This document shows, one piece after another, positions 7,856 to 16,810 of a DNA stretch of 24,414 nt. Both the position numbers and the translations under genes were made by a program. The DNA is from Lachnoclostridium sp. UBA739 (GTDB lineage: Bacteria > Bacillota_A > Clostridia > Lachnospirales > Lachnospiraceae): NCBI GenBank assembly GCA_002297865.1, contig DBKX01000379.1:1-24414 (forward strand). Direction: 5' to 3'. The notes beneath the pieces were generated by a model. That model was given only the letters and a program-made list of their open reading frames with translations. It ran no database searches and was not told where the DNA came from. Each line of letters begins with the position of its first letter. The first letter of the stretch is position 1.

Positions 7856-8290
7856 ATGGTTGTGAGAAGGAAAAAGTGTAGTACAACAGAAGATGTATTA
7901 TATCGTATGGGCTTAATGAGTATTATAATTATGTGTTTAGTTGTGCTAATTGCAAAAGAGAATGCTTCTATTTTGCAAAATTTTTCACTGCCATGTGTCT
8001 TTCAAATGATAACAGGATTTTATTGTCCAGGTTGTGGTGGAACTAGAGCAGTGAAATTCTTTCTATCAGGACATATTATAAAAAGCTTTATTTATCACCC
8101 GCTGATTCCTTATTTGGGAATAGGAGGGGGGATATTCATGGTATCACAGACAGCTTCGAGAGTAACAAGAGGAAAGATAAGAGGAATGAAGTTTCGGAAC
8201 TGGTATGTTTATATGATGGGAATTGTTATTCTAGTTCAGTTTCTTATTAAGAATTTCGTACTCTACTTTTTGGATTATCAGTTAATATAA
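7856..8290 (+). CDS. DUF2752 family small membrane protein
   Basis: A protein of about 144 residues carrying the DUF2752 signature CPGCGGTRA in the middle, after a first hydrophobic segment (SIIIMCLVVLIA). Two further hydrophobic stretches follow (around LIPYLGIGGGIFMV and YMMGIVILVQFLI), suggesting three membrane passes. The paired cysteines of the motif could bind metal or form a redox pair, but the family has no established function that I know of. The start is uncertain: the frame is open from TTG 7835, whose AAGGA is only 3 bases away, while ATG 7856 has AGGTGA just upstream. It lies 75 bases after fabZ with its own promoter candidate, so a link to fatty-acid synthesis is not implied. 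A terminator follows. Confidence 0.75.
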   Translation: MVVRRKKCSTTEDVLYRMGLMSIIIMCLVVLIAKENASILQNFSLPCVFQMITGFYCPGCGGTRAVKFFLSGHIIKSFIYHPLIPYLGIGGGIFMVSQTASRVTRGKIRGMKFRNWYVYMMGIVILVQFLIKNFVLYFLDYQLI

Positions 8291-8297
8291 ATTAGTA

Positions 8298-8339
8298 AAA
8301 CCCTTCGTAGAATGTAAGACGTTCTACAAAGGGTTTTTT
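8298..8339. terminator. Intrinsic terminator between convergent genes
   Basis: AAACCCTTCGTAGAA (8298-8312) pairs with TTCTACAAAGGGTTT (8322-8336) around a 9-base loop, with one mismatch, ending in T6 on the plus strand (8334-8339). On the minus strand the stem is followed by a shorter T-run, so it may also serve the opposing Asn-rich gene. Confidence 0.88.
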
Positions 8340-8374
8340 ATTGTAAAATACACGATTGTGTAAGAATTGTAGTA

Positions 8375-8977
8375 TTAGTAAAATTTATCATTATTTTCAA
8401 ACTGTTTAAATAATTCTGAGGTAGTGGATAAATCAAGGGAAGAAAAAATAATCACGTAATAAATAATAGCGAAAATAGAAGTAATAATACCAAGAACGGA
8501 ACAGATGATACCGGCAACTGCCATGCCAGGCATTTTTCTACCATTGTGTTTTTTGGAGACAATACCCATAACAATGCCAATAATAGCTGTAATGATTCCA
8601 AAACCGTAGCAGCAAGCAAGTGGAATGGATACAATACCAAGAATTAAACTTGCAATTGCAAATCCGTTATTTGGATTAGGTGTATTATTATTTGGATTAT
8701 TAAAATTGTTGTTATAACCATTATTAAAATTGTTATTATTATAGCCGTTATTATTAAAGCTGTTATTGTTAAAGCTGTTATTGTTAAAGTTGTCATTGAA
8801 GTTATTATTATTGTTGTTATATTGGTCATTAAAGTTATTGCCTAATTCATTTTCATTATAACTTCCATTATTACTATCGTTGTAAGTGTTAGTATTATTG
8901 TCATTATAAGTATTGTTAGGGTAATCATTAGAGTTATTATTATCTAAGTTTGAACCGTCATTGTTATTGTAATCCAT
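8375..8977 (-). CDS. Asn-rich N-terminal region fused to a DUF4190 membrane domain
   Basis: A 200-residue protein in two parts. Residues 1-104 are low complexity, about half asparagine, with Asp, Tyr, Phe, Ser and Gly and almost no hydrophobic core; 5-residue SFNNN-like units repeat near 68-80. Residues 105-175 form a DUF4190-type domain: two or three hydrophobic helices (GFAIASLILGIVSIPL, then ITAIIGIVMGIV, a short basic loop SKKHNGRK, and GMAVAGIICSVLGIIT). A short polar tail ends in NDKFY. The ribosome binding site AGGAGG (plus-strand 8985-8990) is strong. The N-terminal part is prion-like in composition and would face one side of the membrane. The function is unknown. It is a single-gene unit between two terminators/promoters, unrelated in orientation to its neighbours. 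Confidence 0.75.
   Translation of the reverse strand: MDYNNNDGSNLDNNNSNDYPNNTYNDNNTNTYNDSNNGSYNENELGNNFNDQYNNNNNNFNDNFNNNSFNNNSFNNNGYNNNNFNNGYNNNFNNPNNNTPNPNNGFAIASLILGIVSIPLACCYGFGIITAIIGIVMGIVSKKHNGRKMPGMAVAGIICSVLGIITSIFAIIYYVIIFSSLDLSTTSELFKQFENNDKFY
8750..8795 (-). repeat. 15-bp tandem repeat encoding SFNNN-type units
   Basis: AAAGCTGTTATTGTT occurs twice in direct succession (8756-8770 and 8771-8785) and is flanked by degenerate copies on both sides. Fifteen bases equal five codons, so slippage would add or remove SFNNN units in frame without breaking the Asn-rich protein. Confidence 0.75.
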
Positions 8978-9018
8978 AACATATCCTCCTATTAATTAAT
9001 ATAAGTACGCATAGGTTA

Positions 9019-9047
9019 ATTTTAGCATAATCATTTTTAAAAGACAA
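9019..9047 (-). promoter_or_regulatory. Predicted promoter of the Asn-rich DUF4190 gene
   Basis: Read on the minus strand: TTGTCT (plus 9042-9047), 17-base spacer, TAAAAT (plus 9019-9024). The start of transcription should fall near 9012, about 35 bases before the ATG. Confidence 0.55.
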
Positions 9048-9107
9048 ATATTATATTGAGAAGTGGGTAAAATAACTTAATAGTTTAGATTGGGAAAGGA
9101 TGGTTAT

Positions 9108-10523
9108 ATGCAGAAGACATTAACCAATAACTTTGATGAAAACTTAAAGTTATTTCAAGATATTTTGCGGGTAGACGAGAGTTTTGATTTGATTTACCGC
9201 ACCATTACAATAGGTGGCAGGAAAGCGGCGATATTCTTTATTGATGGATTTGTAAAAGATGAAGTGTTGCAAAAGTTAATGCAGTATTTTCAAGATAAGA
9301 AGCCTGAAGATATGCCTAGTGATGCTCATGGATTTTCAAAGCAGTTAATTCCCTACGGCGAAGTTGACCTAAAGGATAATGTTGACGATATCGTGACAGA
9401 TGTTTTATCGGGTGTACCTATTTTGATTATAGATGAATATAGTCAGGTCATGGAAATTGATTGTAGAACATATCCTGCAAGAAGTGTGGATGAACCGGAG
9501 AAAGATAAAACCCTGCGTGGTTCAAAAGATGGTTTTGTTGAGACTGTTGTATTTAATACAGCGTTAATTAGAAGGCGTATTCGCAATCCTGAGTTGACAA
9601 TGGAAATTGTAAGGGTAGGTAGAAGTTCTAAGACGGATATTGTAATTTCATATATGAATGACCGAGTGGATAAAAAGGTACTTGAACAAATAAGAAAGAA
9701 ACTAAATTCAATTGATGTAGATGCACTTACAATGAATGAAGAGAGCTTGGCGGAATGTCTGTATACAAGAAAATGGTACAATCCTTTTCCAAAGTGCAAG
9801 TTTACAGAAAGACCGGATACTACAGCGGCTTCAATTTTAGAGGGAAGTATAGCAATTATTGTGGATAATGCACCGTCAGCCATGATACTTCCTGCAACCG
9901 TATTTGATATTGTGGAAGAAGCAGATGATTATTATTTTCCACCGATAACAGGTTCGTATCTTAGAATTAGCCGACTTATTATGAATATACTTGCTGTATT
10001 GCTGACACCTACTTTTTTATTGCTGTTCGAAAACCCGGATTTTATTCCTAAGGGGCTAGACTTCATTAAAATTACCGATGAGGTAAATATTCCGATTGCT
10101 ATACAGTTTCTTATTCTTGAATTTGCAATAGATGGTTTGCGTTTAGCTTCAGTAAATACCCCCAATATGCTGAGTACCCCACTATCTGTTGTAGCTGGTA
10201 TTGTATTAGGAGATTATACAGTAAGTTCGGGATGGTTTAATTCGGAGGTTATGCTTTATATGGCATTTGTTGCAATTGCCAATTATACACAGGTAAGCTT
10301 TGAATTAGGTTATGCATTAAAGTTTTTACGACTTATACTATTAATTCTGACAGCGATCTTTGGCCTATGGGGATGGATAATTGGAATTATATTAAGTATT
10401 GTAATACTTGTTACCAATAAGACGTTATTGGGTACAAGTTATATCTATCCATTGATTCCGTTTAATGGGAAGAAGTTATTTCGTCATGTGTTTCGTATAA
10501 GTTTGCCAAGGGCAAAGGATTAG
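9108..10523 (+). CDS. spoVAF: GerA-family spore germination protein, SpoVAF-like
   Basis: A 471-residue GerA-family protein. Residues 1 to about 285 form the soluble N-terminal region, including the IDGFVKDEVLQKLM and RVGRSSKTDIVISYM segments typical of GerA/SpoVAF. The C-terminal part has about five hydrophobic segments and contains FPPITGSYLRISRL, NTPNMLSTPLSVVAG and YPLIPFNGKK. The PLIPFN ending and the absence of neighbouring gerB/gerC-type genes favour SpoVAF, which in Bacillus spores sits in the inner membrane and works with the germinant receptors, over a receptor A subunit. Start choice: the frame opens at TTG 9090, but ATG 9108 has AAAGGATGG (9095-9103) at good spacing. I found no convincing sigma-F or sigma-G promoter upstream. 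In Bacillus, spoVAF is in the spoVA operon; here it stands alone. The exact paralogue is uncertain. Confidence 0.82.
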   Translation: MQKTLTNNFDENLKLFQDILRVDESFDLIYRTITIGGRKAAIFFIDGFVKDEVLQKLMQYFQDKKPEDMPSDAHGFSKQLIPYGEVDLKDNVDDIVTDVLSGVPILIIDEYSQVMEIDCRTYPARSVDEPEKDKTLRGSKDGFVETVVFNTALIRRRIRNPELTMEIVRVGRSSKTDIVISYMNDRVDKKVLEQIRKKLNSIDVDALTMNEESLAECLYTRKWYNPFPKCKFTERPDTTAASILEGSIAIIVDNAPSAMILPATVFDIVEEADDYYFPPITGSYLRISRLIMNILAVLLTPTFLLLFENPDFIPKGLDFIKITDEVNIPIAIQFLILEFAIDGLRLASVNTPNMLSTPLSVVAGIVLGDYTVSSGWFNSEVMLYMAFVAIANYTQVSFELGYALKFLRLILLILTAIFGLWGWIIGIILSIVILVTNKTLLGTSYIYPLIPFNGKKLFRHVFRISLPRAKD

Positions 10524-10540
10524 GAGTTGTTGCAATAAAA

Positions 10541-10571
10541 AAGAAAAGCCCAATATAAAATGGCTTTTCTT
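10541..10571. terminator. Bidirectional terminator between spoVAF and dacF
   Basis: AAGAAAAGCC (10541-10550) pairs perfectly with GGCTTTTCTT (10562-10571) around an 11-base loop. A T-rich tract follows on the plus strand, and an A-rich tract before the stem gives a T-run on the minus strand. It can end both convergent units. Confidence 0.85.
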
Positions 10572-10580
10572 TTCTTATAA

Positions 10581-11969
10581 TTAATCATAATATGAATTGC
10601 GTCGTTCTCTGTAATAGGAACGTTTTTTCTTTCTTTTATTTACTATAAAGACATAGTAGATACATCCAATACCAACAATACAAATAGCAACAATAAATGC
10701 TATCTTATTTATAGCAGAGCCCTTTTTATCAAGTGGTTTGTTGTCTTTCGTCTTATTCACTTCTGAGTTGGTATTTAGTTTTGTAATGTCTTTCACATTA
10801 TAGATGATGTTACCTGTACCAAGATGTTTCCCTTTGTATGTGTAATCAACTGTGCCAATCACATTTTCGCCTTGCTGAAATGTAGTAGCACTATTATAAG
10901 TAAAGTTTTGCTTAACATCATCAAAAGCAACTTTCTTTGGTAGAATAATTTTTGTCCCTGGTTCAACATAAATAAGAGGTTTTTCATCATTTAACAAGCC
11001 TGAGTATCTGGTAAACAAATCAGAATCTGTAACGTCCTTAGAATTCTTTGTTGTATCGTATACGGAAAAGTTCTTAAAGCCATACTGAAACATTTTTTTT
11101 GTGTCTGTGTATTCATTGGCTGGATATGCAGGACCTAAATCTTTTAATACAACAGCAATTAATGTTACCCCATTCTTCTTAGCATAAGTTACTAAGGTTG
11201 ACTGTGCTTTGGTTGTGTAACCGGTTTTTCCGCCAATGCAATGCTCATATTGATACTTAGGATATTTGTATCCGTAAAGCATCTGATGATGATTTTTAAT
11301 CCAAGTACGAGCCCCTTTTTTATTTGTTTTAGGAATCGTATATTGTTTTGTCCCTGTTATCTTGGCAAATGCTTTGTTTTGTATAGCAGCTTGCGCGATT
11401 AGAGACATATCTTTCGCCGTTGTATAGTGTTTGTCATTGTGTAGTCCATTCGGATTAACAAAGTGTGTATTGGTGCAGCCAAGTTCCTTGGCACGCTTAT
11501 TCATCGCAGCAACAAATTCCTCAACGCTTCCAGAAACATGTTCTGCCACAGCTAAACAGACTTCATTGGCTGACTCTAAAAGCATGGCATATAAACATTG
11601 TCTCATGGTAAGTTTTTCGCCAACGTCAGCAGCAATATGACTGCTTCCGGGTTCAATGCCGAAGACAGCGTTCTTTGAGAAGGTAACAACTTCATCTAGA
11701 GAGCTGTTTTCAATTGCAACAAGGGCAGTCATGATTTTGGTGATACTTGCAGGAAACTGACGCTTGTCCACATTCTTCTCATATAAAACAAGTCCAGTCG
11801 AGGCCTCCATAAGTATTGCAGAGTCTGCAACAATGGAAGATTTGGCTGGACCCTCAGGCCAACTGACAGAAGAAGTATCTACTGTTGTGGTGGCTTGAAT
11901 TACTTGGGCCTGCATTATGCATAACAGAAGTGAAAGCATAATGCAGATTTTTTTAACTAGTTTTTTCAT
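10581..11969 (-). CDS. dacF: D-alanyl-D-alanine carboxypeptidase, PBP5/DacF family
   Basis: Penicillin-binding protein of 462 residues that trims the terminal D-Ala from peptidoglycan stem peptides outside the membrane. Residues 1-26 are a signal peptide (basic start, hydrophobic core, AQVIQA). The three active-site motifs are S75-x-x-K78 (SITK), S133-A134-N135 and K248-T249-G250. A beta-rich C-terminal domain follows, then a membrane helix near 417-438 (IAFIVAICIVGIGC) and a strongly basic, Tyr/Arg-rich tail. The C-terminal anchor is a full transmembrane helix, not the amphipathic helix of many PBP5 proteins. The gene starts 12 bases after the V-ATPase subunit D stop, with GAGGG as ribosome binding site and no room for a promoter, so it is the tenth gene of that operon. 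dacF versus dacA/dacB naming is not certain. Confidence 0.88.
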   Translation of the reverse strand: MKKLVKKICIMLSLLLCIMQAQVIQATTTVDTSSVSWPEGPAKSSIVADSAILMEASTGLVLYEKNVDKRQFPASITKIMTALVAIENSSLDEVVTFSKNAVFGIEPGSSHIAADVGEKLTMRQCLYAMLLESANEVCLAVAEHVSGSVEEFVAAMNKRAKELGCTNTHFVNPNGLHNDKHYTTAKDMSLIAQAAIQNKAFAKITGTKQYTIPKTNKKGARTWIKNHHQMLYGYKYPKYQYEHCIGGKTGYTTKAQSTLVTYAKKNGVTLIAVVLKDLGPAYPANEYTDTKKMFQYGFKNFSVYDTTKNSKDVTDSDLFTRYSGLLNDEKPLIYVEPGTKIILPKKVAFDDVKQNFTYNSATTFQQGENVIGTVDYTYKGKHLGTGNIIYNVKDITKLNTNSEVNKTKDNKPLDKKGSAINKIAFIVAICIVGIGCIYYVFIVNKRKKKRSYYRERRNSYYD

Positions 11970-11981
11970 TGCAATCCCTCA

Positions 11982-12608
11982 TTAACCGTTTCTATTTTTT
12001 TGCATTCTTTTTATAACCTTAAGTCGAGTAAATTCCTCTCGTTCCTTTTCCTCAAGTGCATTCTGGATTTCAATAGTAAGTGCGGTATAGTTAGGAATTG
12101 TAATGTTCTGCAAGGCGTTAGCACGTTTTTGTGTCTTTTTAATGTTTGTTGCCAGACGATATGCAGAATTCTCAATCATAGATAAACGTATGGTTAATTC
12201 CTTTACCTTATTAAATTTCATTACAGCCTCATCCAAGGAAACCTTTGTCCCATAGAATGAATAAGCTGGTTTACTACTGTTACTTTCGAATTCGACAAGA
12301 GGTATCTCCGTACCCATAATACTTCTTTGTTTTATAACAATGGAATTTTCTTCAGGTACAGTATGACTTAATTCTTCCACATTATAAATACCTAACTCGA
12401 TATTTGCCTTTTGGAGAGCGAGATATGCAGATGAGAATGTTTCATTTATCTCAGATTGTATATCGGTTGCTTGATCAATTAACTCCATTAGTTCACGAAT
12501 TAAGATATTTCTTTTTTTATCCATTAGCTCAAATCCCTGTCTAGCGAGGGCAAGAGAATTCTTGGCAAGAATTAAATTACTTTTCGTTGGAAATGTATTA
12601 GGATTCAT
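11982..12608 (-). CDS. ntpD: V-type ATP synthase subunit D
   Basis: Central-stalk subunit D, which rotates inside the A3B3 head and couples ATP turnover to the membrane ring. It has 208 residues with the family N-terminus PTKSNLILAKNSLALARQGFELMDKKRNIL. Long amphipathic helices at both ends form the expected antiparallel coiled coil. The C-terminus is Lys/Arg-rich. The ATG at 12608 follows AGAGGTGAG. It lies 24 bases after subunit B and 12 bases before dacF. Confidence 0.94.
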   Translation of the reverse strand: MNPNTFPTKSNLILAKNSLALARQGFELMDKKRNILIRELMELIDQATDIQSEINETFSSAYLALQKANIELGIYNVEELSHTVPEENSIVIKQRSIMGTEIPLVEFESNSSKPAYSFYGTKVSLDEAVMKFNKVKELTIRLSMIENSAYRLATNIKKTQKRANALQNITIPNYTALTIEIQNALEEKEREEFTRLKVIKRMQKNRNG

Positions 12609-12632
12609 AGACTCACCTCTTTATTATATCAA

Positions 12633-14069
12633 TTATTGCTTCACTTCTTCAAGGTTGTTTTCGGAATTTCTTTCCTTTTCTTTGGCACTTTCTTCTTCAG
12701 AGTGATAATACTTGTCTAGAATCTTCGTATCAATACGATCCAGTTCCTCTCTTGGAAGCATAGAAAGAAGTTCCCAGCCTAGATTTAAGGTTGTTTCTAT
12801 AGAACGATTTTCGTTCTTTTCTTGTGCTACGAATCTTGTTTCAAAAGCAGTACCAAACTTTAAGTATTTTTTATCCAAAGGAGATAGTTCATCTTCACCG
12901 ATTACGCTTGCTAGGGCCCTTGCATCACCAACATGTGCATAAGAGGAGAAGAGCTGATTGGCTAAGTCTTGATGATCTTCCCTTGTATAACCAGCGCCAA
13001 TCCCATCCTTCATTAGACGAGAAAGAGATGGAAGTACGCTTATTGGTGGATAGATAGCAGTTTGGTGTAAGGAACGGTCTAATACAATCTGTCCTTCTGT
13101 AATGTATCCTGTAAGGTCAGGAATGGGGTGCGTAATATCATCGTTTGGCATTGTAAGAATCGGAATCTGGGTAACGGAACCATTTACTCCTCTTACAATT
13201 CCGGCACGTTCATATAACGTAGCAAGTTCACTATATAAGTATCCAGGATAACCCTTACGACTTGGAATTTCACCTTTTGAGGAAGATACCTCACGCATTG
13301 CTTCTGCAAAGGAAGTCATATCGGTTAGGATAACAAGGATATGCATATTTTTTTCAAATGCTAAGTATTCCGCAGCAGTTAATGCAACCTTTGGTGTAAT
13401 CAAACGTTCTACAACTGGATCATTGGCAAGGTTTAAGAACATAGTAACGTGAGAACTTGCACCACTTTCTTCAAAGGTACGACGGAAGAATTCAGCAACA
13501 TCATGTTTTACACCCATGGCAGCAAATACAATACCAAACTCTTCGTCAGAGTCATCTCCAAGAGAAGCCTGTTTTACTAACTGGGCGGCTAACTCATCAT
13601 GAGGAAGACCATTTCCAGAAAAAATAGGAAGTTTCTGACCACGAATTAAGGTTGTCAGACAGTCAATAGCAGAAATACCAGTGTGAATGTAGTTTCTTGG
13701 GTACTCTCTGGTACATGGATTTAGAGGCAAGCCATTTACATTGCGCTTGTCGTCCGAAACAATTGGATCAAGTCCGTCAATTGGTTGGCCTAGTCCATTA
13801 AACACACGTCCTAGAATATCCTCAGAAAGAGCAATTTCCATTGGGTGTCCGGTTAATTTTGTATGGGTATTCTTAAGGGACATTTCCTCTGTACCTTCAA
13901 ATACTTGAATAACTGCTTTATCTTCATAAACTTCGACAATTCTGCCAAGTTTTTTTTGCTTCTTGTCTACTGTAAATTCAACAATTTCTTCATAAGATGC
14001 GTCTTGCACACCTTCTAAAACAATGAGAGGTCCATTGATTTCACTTAGGCCTAGATATTCAATTGCCAT
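12633..14069 (-). CDS. ntpB: V-type ATP synthase subunit B
   Basis: Non-catalytic nucleotide-binding subunit of the A3B3 head, 478 residues. Family markers include the start [32 protein letters not shown] where a P-loop would be (degenerate, as expected for B), and [17 protein letters not shown] near the middle. The last 25 residues are highly charged (Glu/Lys/Asn) and probably disordered. The start ATG has AAAGGAG upstream. It lies between subunits A and D, with 27 and 24 base gaps. Confidence 0.96.
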   Translation of the reverse strand: MAIEYLGLSEINGPLIVLEGVQDASYEEIVEFTVDKKQKKLGRIVEVYEDKAVIQVFEGTEEMSLKNTHTKLTGHPMEIALSEDILGRVFNGLGQPIDGLDPIVSDDKRNVNGLPLNPCTREYPRNYIHTGISAIDCLTTLIRGQKLPIFSGNGLPHDELAAQLVKQASLGDDSDEEFGIVFAAMGVKHDVAEFFRRTFEESGASSHVTMFLNLANDPVVERLITPKVALTAAEYLAFEKNMHILVILTDMTSFAEAMREVSSSKGEIPSRKGYPGYLYSELATLYERAGIVRGVNGSVTQIPILTMPNDDITHPIPDLTGYITEGQIVLDRSLHQTAIYPPISVLPSLSRLMKDGIGAGYTREDHQDLANQLFSSYAHVGDARALASVIGEDELSPLDKKYLKFGTAFETRFVAQEKNENRSIETTLNLGWELLSMLPREELDRIDTKILDKYYHSEEESAKEKERNSENNLEEVKQ

Positions 14070-14096
14070 AATGAAACTCCTTTCCTACGAGAGCCT

Positions 14097-15863
14097 TTAC
14101 GCATTGGTTGAAATCAAATGTTCGTAAAAGGCATCTACCATTTTAAAATAATCATCGAATTTCTCTAATTGATTGTTTGGAATGTCATATTTAATCGAAA
14201 TAATTTTTTCAAAAATATCCTGCTCGCGAAGCAATGACATTGGCATATTCATTGCTACAAGCTTTTTACATTTGTCGTAGAGGTATAAGATAACCTGCAT
14301 CATCTTTAGCTGCTTTTCCATTGGAACATAAGTATCGTCTTTGTGGAAAGCATTTTGCTGTACAAAGCCAAGACGGATAACACGAGCGATTTCCAAAACT
14401 AATTTCTGATCGTCTGGAAGTACGTCACTACCAATCAGTTTTACGATTTCATTTAGGCTATTTTCCTGTGTTAGCAAACTTACTAATTGATTTCTACAGT
14501 TTATAAAGTCAGGGCCTACATTTTTAGAATACCAAGGAGATAAATCACTTACATATTCACTGTAACTAGTAAGCCAGTTGATTGCAGGGAAATGTCTTGC
14601 ATAGGCAAGAGCCTTATCAAGTGCCCAGAAGCAGCGTACAAAACGTTTTGTATTCTGGGTTACTGGTTCAGAGAAGTCACCGCCTTGTGGAGAAACGGCT
14701 CCAATAATGGATACGCTTCCTTCTGTTCCATTTAAGTTTTGCATAAAGCCAGCGCGTTCATAAAATGCAGAAAGTCTGGATGCAAGATAAGCCGGAAAAC
14801 CTTCTTCAGCAGGCATTTCTTCCAAACGTCCGGATAACTCTCTTAGTGCTTCCGCCCAACGAGAAGTAGAGTCTGCCATAATTGCAACATGGTAACCCAT
14901 ATCACGATAGTATTCTGCTAATGTGATTCCAGTGTAAATACTTGCTTCACGAGCAGCTACAGGCATGTTTGATGTATTGGCAATTAAGGTAGTACGGTCT
15001 AATAAAGGATTACCAGACTTAGGGTCTACCAGTTCTGAGAACTCTTCCAATACGTTAGTCATTTCATTACCACGTTCACCACATCCAATGTAAATAATAA
15101 TATCTGCATCGGACCATTTTGCTAACTGATGCTGTGTCATTGTTTTACCTGTTCCAAAGCCTCCAGGAATAGCAGCAGTACCACCTTTGGCAATTGGAAA
15201 CAGCGTATCTAAAATTCTTTGCCCTGTTATAAGAGGACGATCAGAAGGATAACGCTTTTGTGTTGGTCTAGGAATGCGAATTGGCCATTTTTGTGTTAAG
15301 GTCAAAACCTTTTCTTTACCAGAATCTGTTTCTATTACAACAATTGGTTCATCAATTGTATACTTTCCATCAGGATATACCTTAGTTACAACGCCATTCA
15401 CATCAGGAGGCACCATGGATTTATGAACAATTGCAGAAGTTTCAGAAACTTCCGCAATGATTGTTCCACCATAGATGTGGTCACCTTCTTTTACAGTAAT
15501 ATGTACATCCCACTTTTTCTGTTTATCTAGAGAATCTACGCTAACGCCTCTTGGAATAAAAGCACCGCCAGTTTTGGCAATTTCATTAAGAGGACGCTCA
15601 ATACCATCGAATATATTTCCGATAATGCCAGGTGCCAGTGTAACGGAGATTGCGCTACCGGTTGAGTAGACTGTCTCCCCTGGCTTTAATCCTGTTGTTT
15701 CCTCAAAAACCTGAATGGTGGTTATGTCTTTGGTAAGACCGATAACCTCACCAACGAGCTTTTCATTACCCACATAAACCATTTCCGCCATCTTAAAGCC
15801 TAAGTTTCCTTTTAGATAAACGATAGGTCCATTGATTCCATATATTTTACCAGTTAATTGCAT
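14097..15863 (-). CDS. ntpA: V-type ATP synthase catalytic subunit A
   Basis: Catalytic ATPase subunit, 588 residues, the standard length. The P-loop GGFGTGKT is at 234-241 and GERGNE at 262-267 carries the catalytic Glu (E263). The characteristic non-homologous insertion of A subunits spans roughly residues 110-200 (from FIPRGVSVD through the [12 protein letters not shown] and KVYPDGKYT segments). GGFGTGKT differs slightly from the common GPFGSGKT but keeps the required Lys and Thr. The ribosome binding site AGGAGG lies immediately upstream of ATG 15863. The gene follows subunit E by 32 bases. Confidence 0.97.
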   Translation of the reverse strand: MQLTGKIYGINGPIVYLKGNLGFKMAEMVYVGNEKLVGEVIGLTKDITTIQVFEETTGLKPGETVYSTGSAISVTLAPGIIGNIFDGIERPLNEIAKTGGAFIPRGVSVDSLDKQKKWDVHITVKEGDHIYGGTIIAEVSETSAIVHKSMVPPDVNGVVTKVYPDGKYTIDEPIVVIETDSGKEKVLTLTQKWPIRIPRPTQKRYPSDRPLITGQRILDTLFPIAKGGTAAIPGGFGTGKTMTQHQLAKWSDADIIIYIGCGERGNEMTNVLEEFSELVDPKSGNPLLDRTTLIANTSNMPVAAREASIYTGITLAEYYRDMGYHVAIMADSTSRWAEALRELSGRLEEMPAEEGFPAYLASRLSAFYERAGFMQNLNGTEGSVSIIGAVSPQGGDFSEPVTQNTKRFVRCFWALDKALAYARHFPAINWLTSYSEYVSDLSPWYSKNVGPDFINCRNQLVSLLTQENSLNEIVKLIGSDVLPDDQKLVLEIARVIRLGFVQQNAFHKDDTYVPMEKQLKMMQVILYLYDKCKKLVAMNMPMSLLREQDIFEKIISIKYDIPNNQLEKFDDYFKMVDAFYEHLISTNA

Positions 15864-15895
15864 CTAGGAAGCCTCCTATCTTTATTGTAGATGAA

Positions 15896-16465
15896 TCACT
15901 TTAAAGTAAATGACTCTCTTTCTTCTGCTAGTTTTGTAGCAAATGAATTATCAATTAAAACATTTCGGCTACGAATAACAGCACGGGTTCCACCCATAAA
16001 GTCAATGTTGCTGATTCGAATGGAGCAGTGCAGCACCTGCTCAAGAGTATTCTTCTTAGCCCCATCGCTTTCATTAATATAAAGCTCCATTTCCTCACCT
16101 TTTGCATAATCAAGTGCATATTGAATCTGAGTTTTGAGTAACTCAAGATACTCAGGTGTCTTCATAAAGTCAAGAAGCTTTTGTTCAACCTTTTGAAAGA
16201 TTATTTTTTCATGTTCGTTGGTCTTTTTCGTAACAGCTCTCTTTAATAGAAGTGACTCATCTGAAATTCTCTTATTCTTATCACGAATCAAATATTCACT
16301 TTCATTTTTCAAAGTGGTTTCTGCTTTTTGAAGCGTTTCCCTCTCATGTTCTTTTTGCATTTTATCAAGATTTTCCTTATATTCGTCTAGGATCTGAACA
16401 CTTTGGTTGGTTGCATCACTAATTGCCGCATTATAAAAAATATCTAACTTTTCATCAAGAGTCAT
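15896..16465 (-). CDS. ntpE: V-type ATP synthase subunit E
   Basis: Peripheral-stalk subunit E, 189 residues. The N-terminal two thirds is a charged, helical coiled coil (around EHERETLQKAETTLKNESE) that pairs with the small G/H-type subunit to form the stator. The C-terminal globular part, ending near GGTRAVIRSRNVLIDNSFAT, contacts the A3B3 head. AAGGAGGTC precedes ATG 16465. It is placed between F and A, as in many clostridial ATPase operons. Sequence conservation is low in this family, so position and coiled-coil pattern carry much of the call. Confidence 0.88.
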   Translation of the reverse strand: MTLDEKLDIFYNAAISDATNQSVQILDEYKENLDKMQKEHERETLQKAETTLKNESEYLIRDKNKRISDESLLLKRAVTKKTNEHEKIIFQKVEQKLLDFMKTPEYLELLKTQIQYALDYAKGEEMELYINESDGAKKNTLEQVLHCSIRISNIDFMGGTRAVIRSRNVLIDNSFATKLAEERESFTLK

Positions 16466-16481
16466 GATATGACCTCCTTAT

Positions 16482-16790
16482 TTACAGTTTTAGACCGATT
16501 GCTTCATTTACATAGTCTGTAATAAAGTTTGGTTTTCGGCCTGTACCGTGTCGATCCGGTATCTCCACAATTAAAGGAAGACGGCGGTTTAATTTTACAT
16601 CGTCAATAATATCGGGAAACTCCCTGCCGAACTTTTCTGTTAGAAGGACAATACCGATTTCTTTATCACTGAATGCTTTTTCTAGCTGTTCTTTTAAATG
16701 TTTTCTAGAATGTATTACGACACCGTTGACTCCAGCCAGGCGCATTCCTGTGTAGGTATCGACGTTATCACTTATTAAAAACATTTTCAT
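16482..16790 (-). CDS. ntpG: V-type ATP synthase subunit F
   Basis: Small central-stalk subunit of 102 residues with the Rossmann-like fold of subunit F (MKMFLISDNVDTYTGMRLAG at the start, then IGIVLLTEKFG and LPLIVEIPDRHG). It binds subunit D and helps couple rotation. The name ntpG follows the Enterococcus system. GGAGGAGA lies upstream of ATG 16790. It sits between the proteolipid K and subunit E with gaps of about 20 and 16 bases. Confidence 0.92.
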   Translation of the reverse strand: MKMFLISDNVDTYTGMRLAGVNGVVIHSRKHLKEQLEKAFSDKEIGIVLLTEKFGREFPDIIDDVKLNRRLPLIVEIPDRHGTGRKPNFITDYVNEAIGLKL

Positions 16791-16810
16791 ACGAATCTCC
16801 TCCGATGAAA

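Noticed and set aside
8644..8829. Ile/Thr-rich 61-codon open frame antisense/offset within the Asn-rich gene
   Set aside because: It is the frame-shifted reading of the AAT/AAC repeat of the real gene and has no ribosome binding site.
8660..8980. Repeated TTATTGTT-type motifs considered as a CRISPR or satellite array
   Set aside because: They encode the Asn-rich protein in frame; there are no unique spacers of constant length and no cas genes.
9000..9107. Possible sigma-G promoter for spoVAF (GCATA-like elements at 9009 and 9025)
   Set aside because: No CATNNTA-type -10 at proper spacing was found, and these bases are better explained by the minus-strand promoter of the Asn-rich gene.
9443..9883. 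146-codon minus-strand open frame opposite spoVAF
   Set aside because: Lies wholly within a well-supported gene on the other strand, with no ribosome binding site and no recognisable domain.
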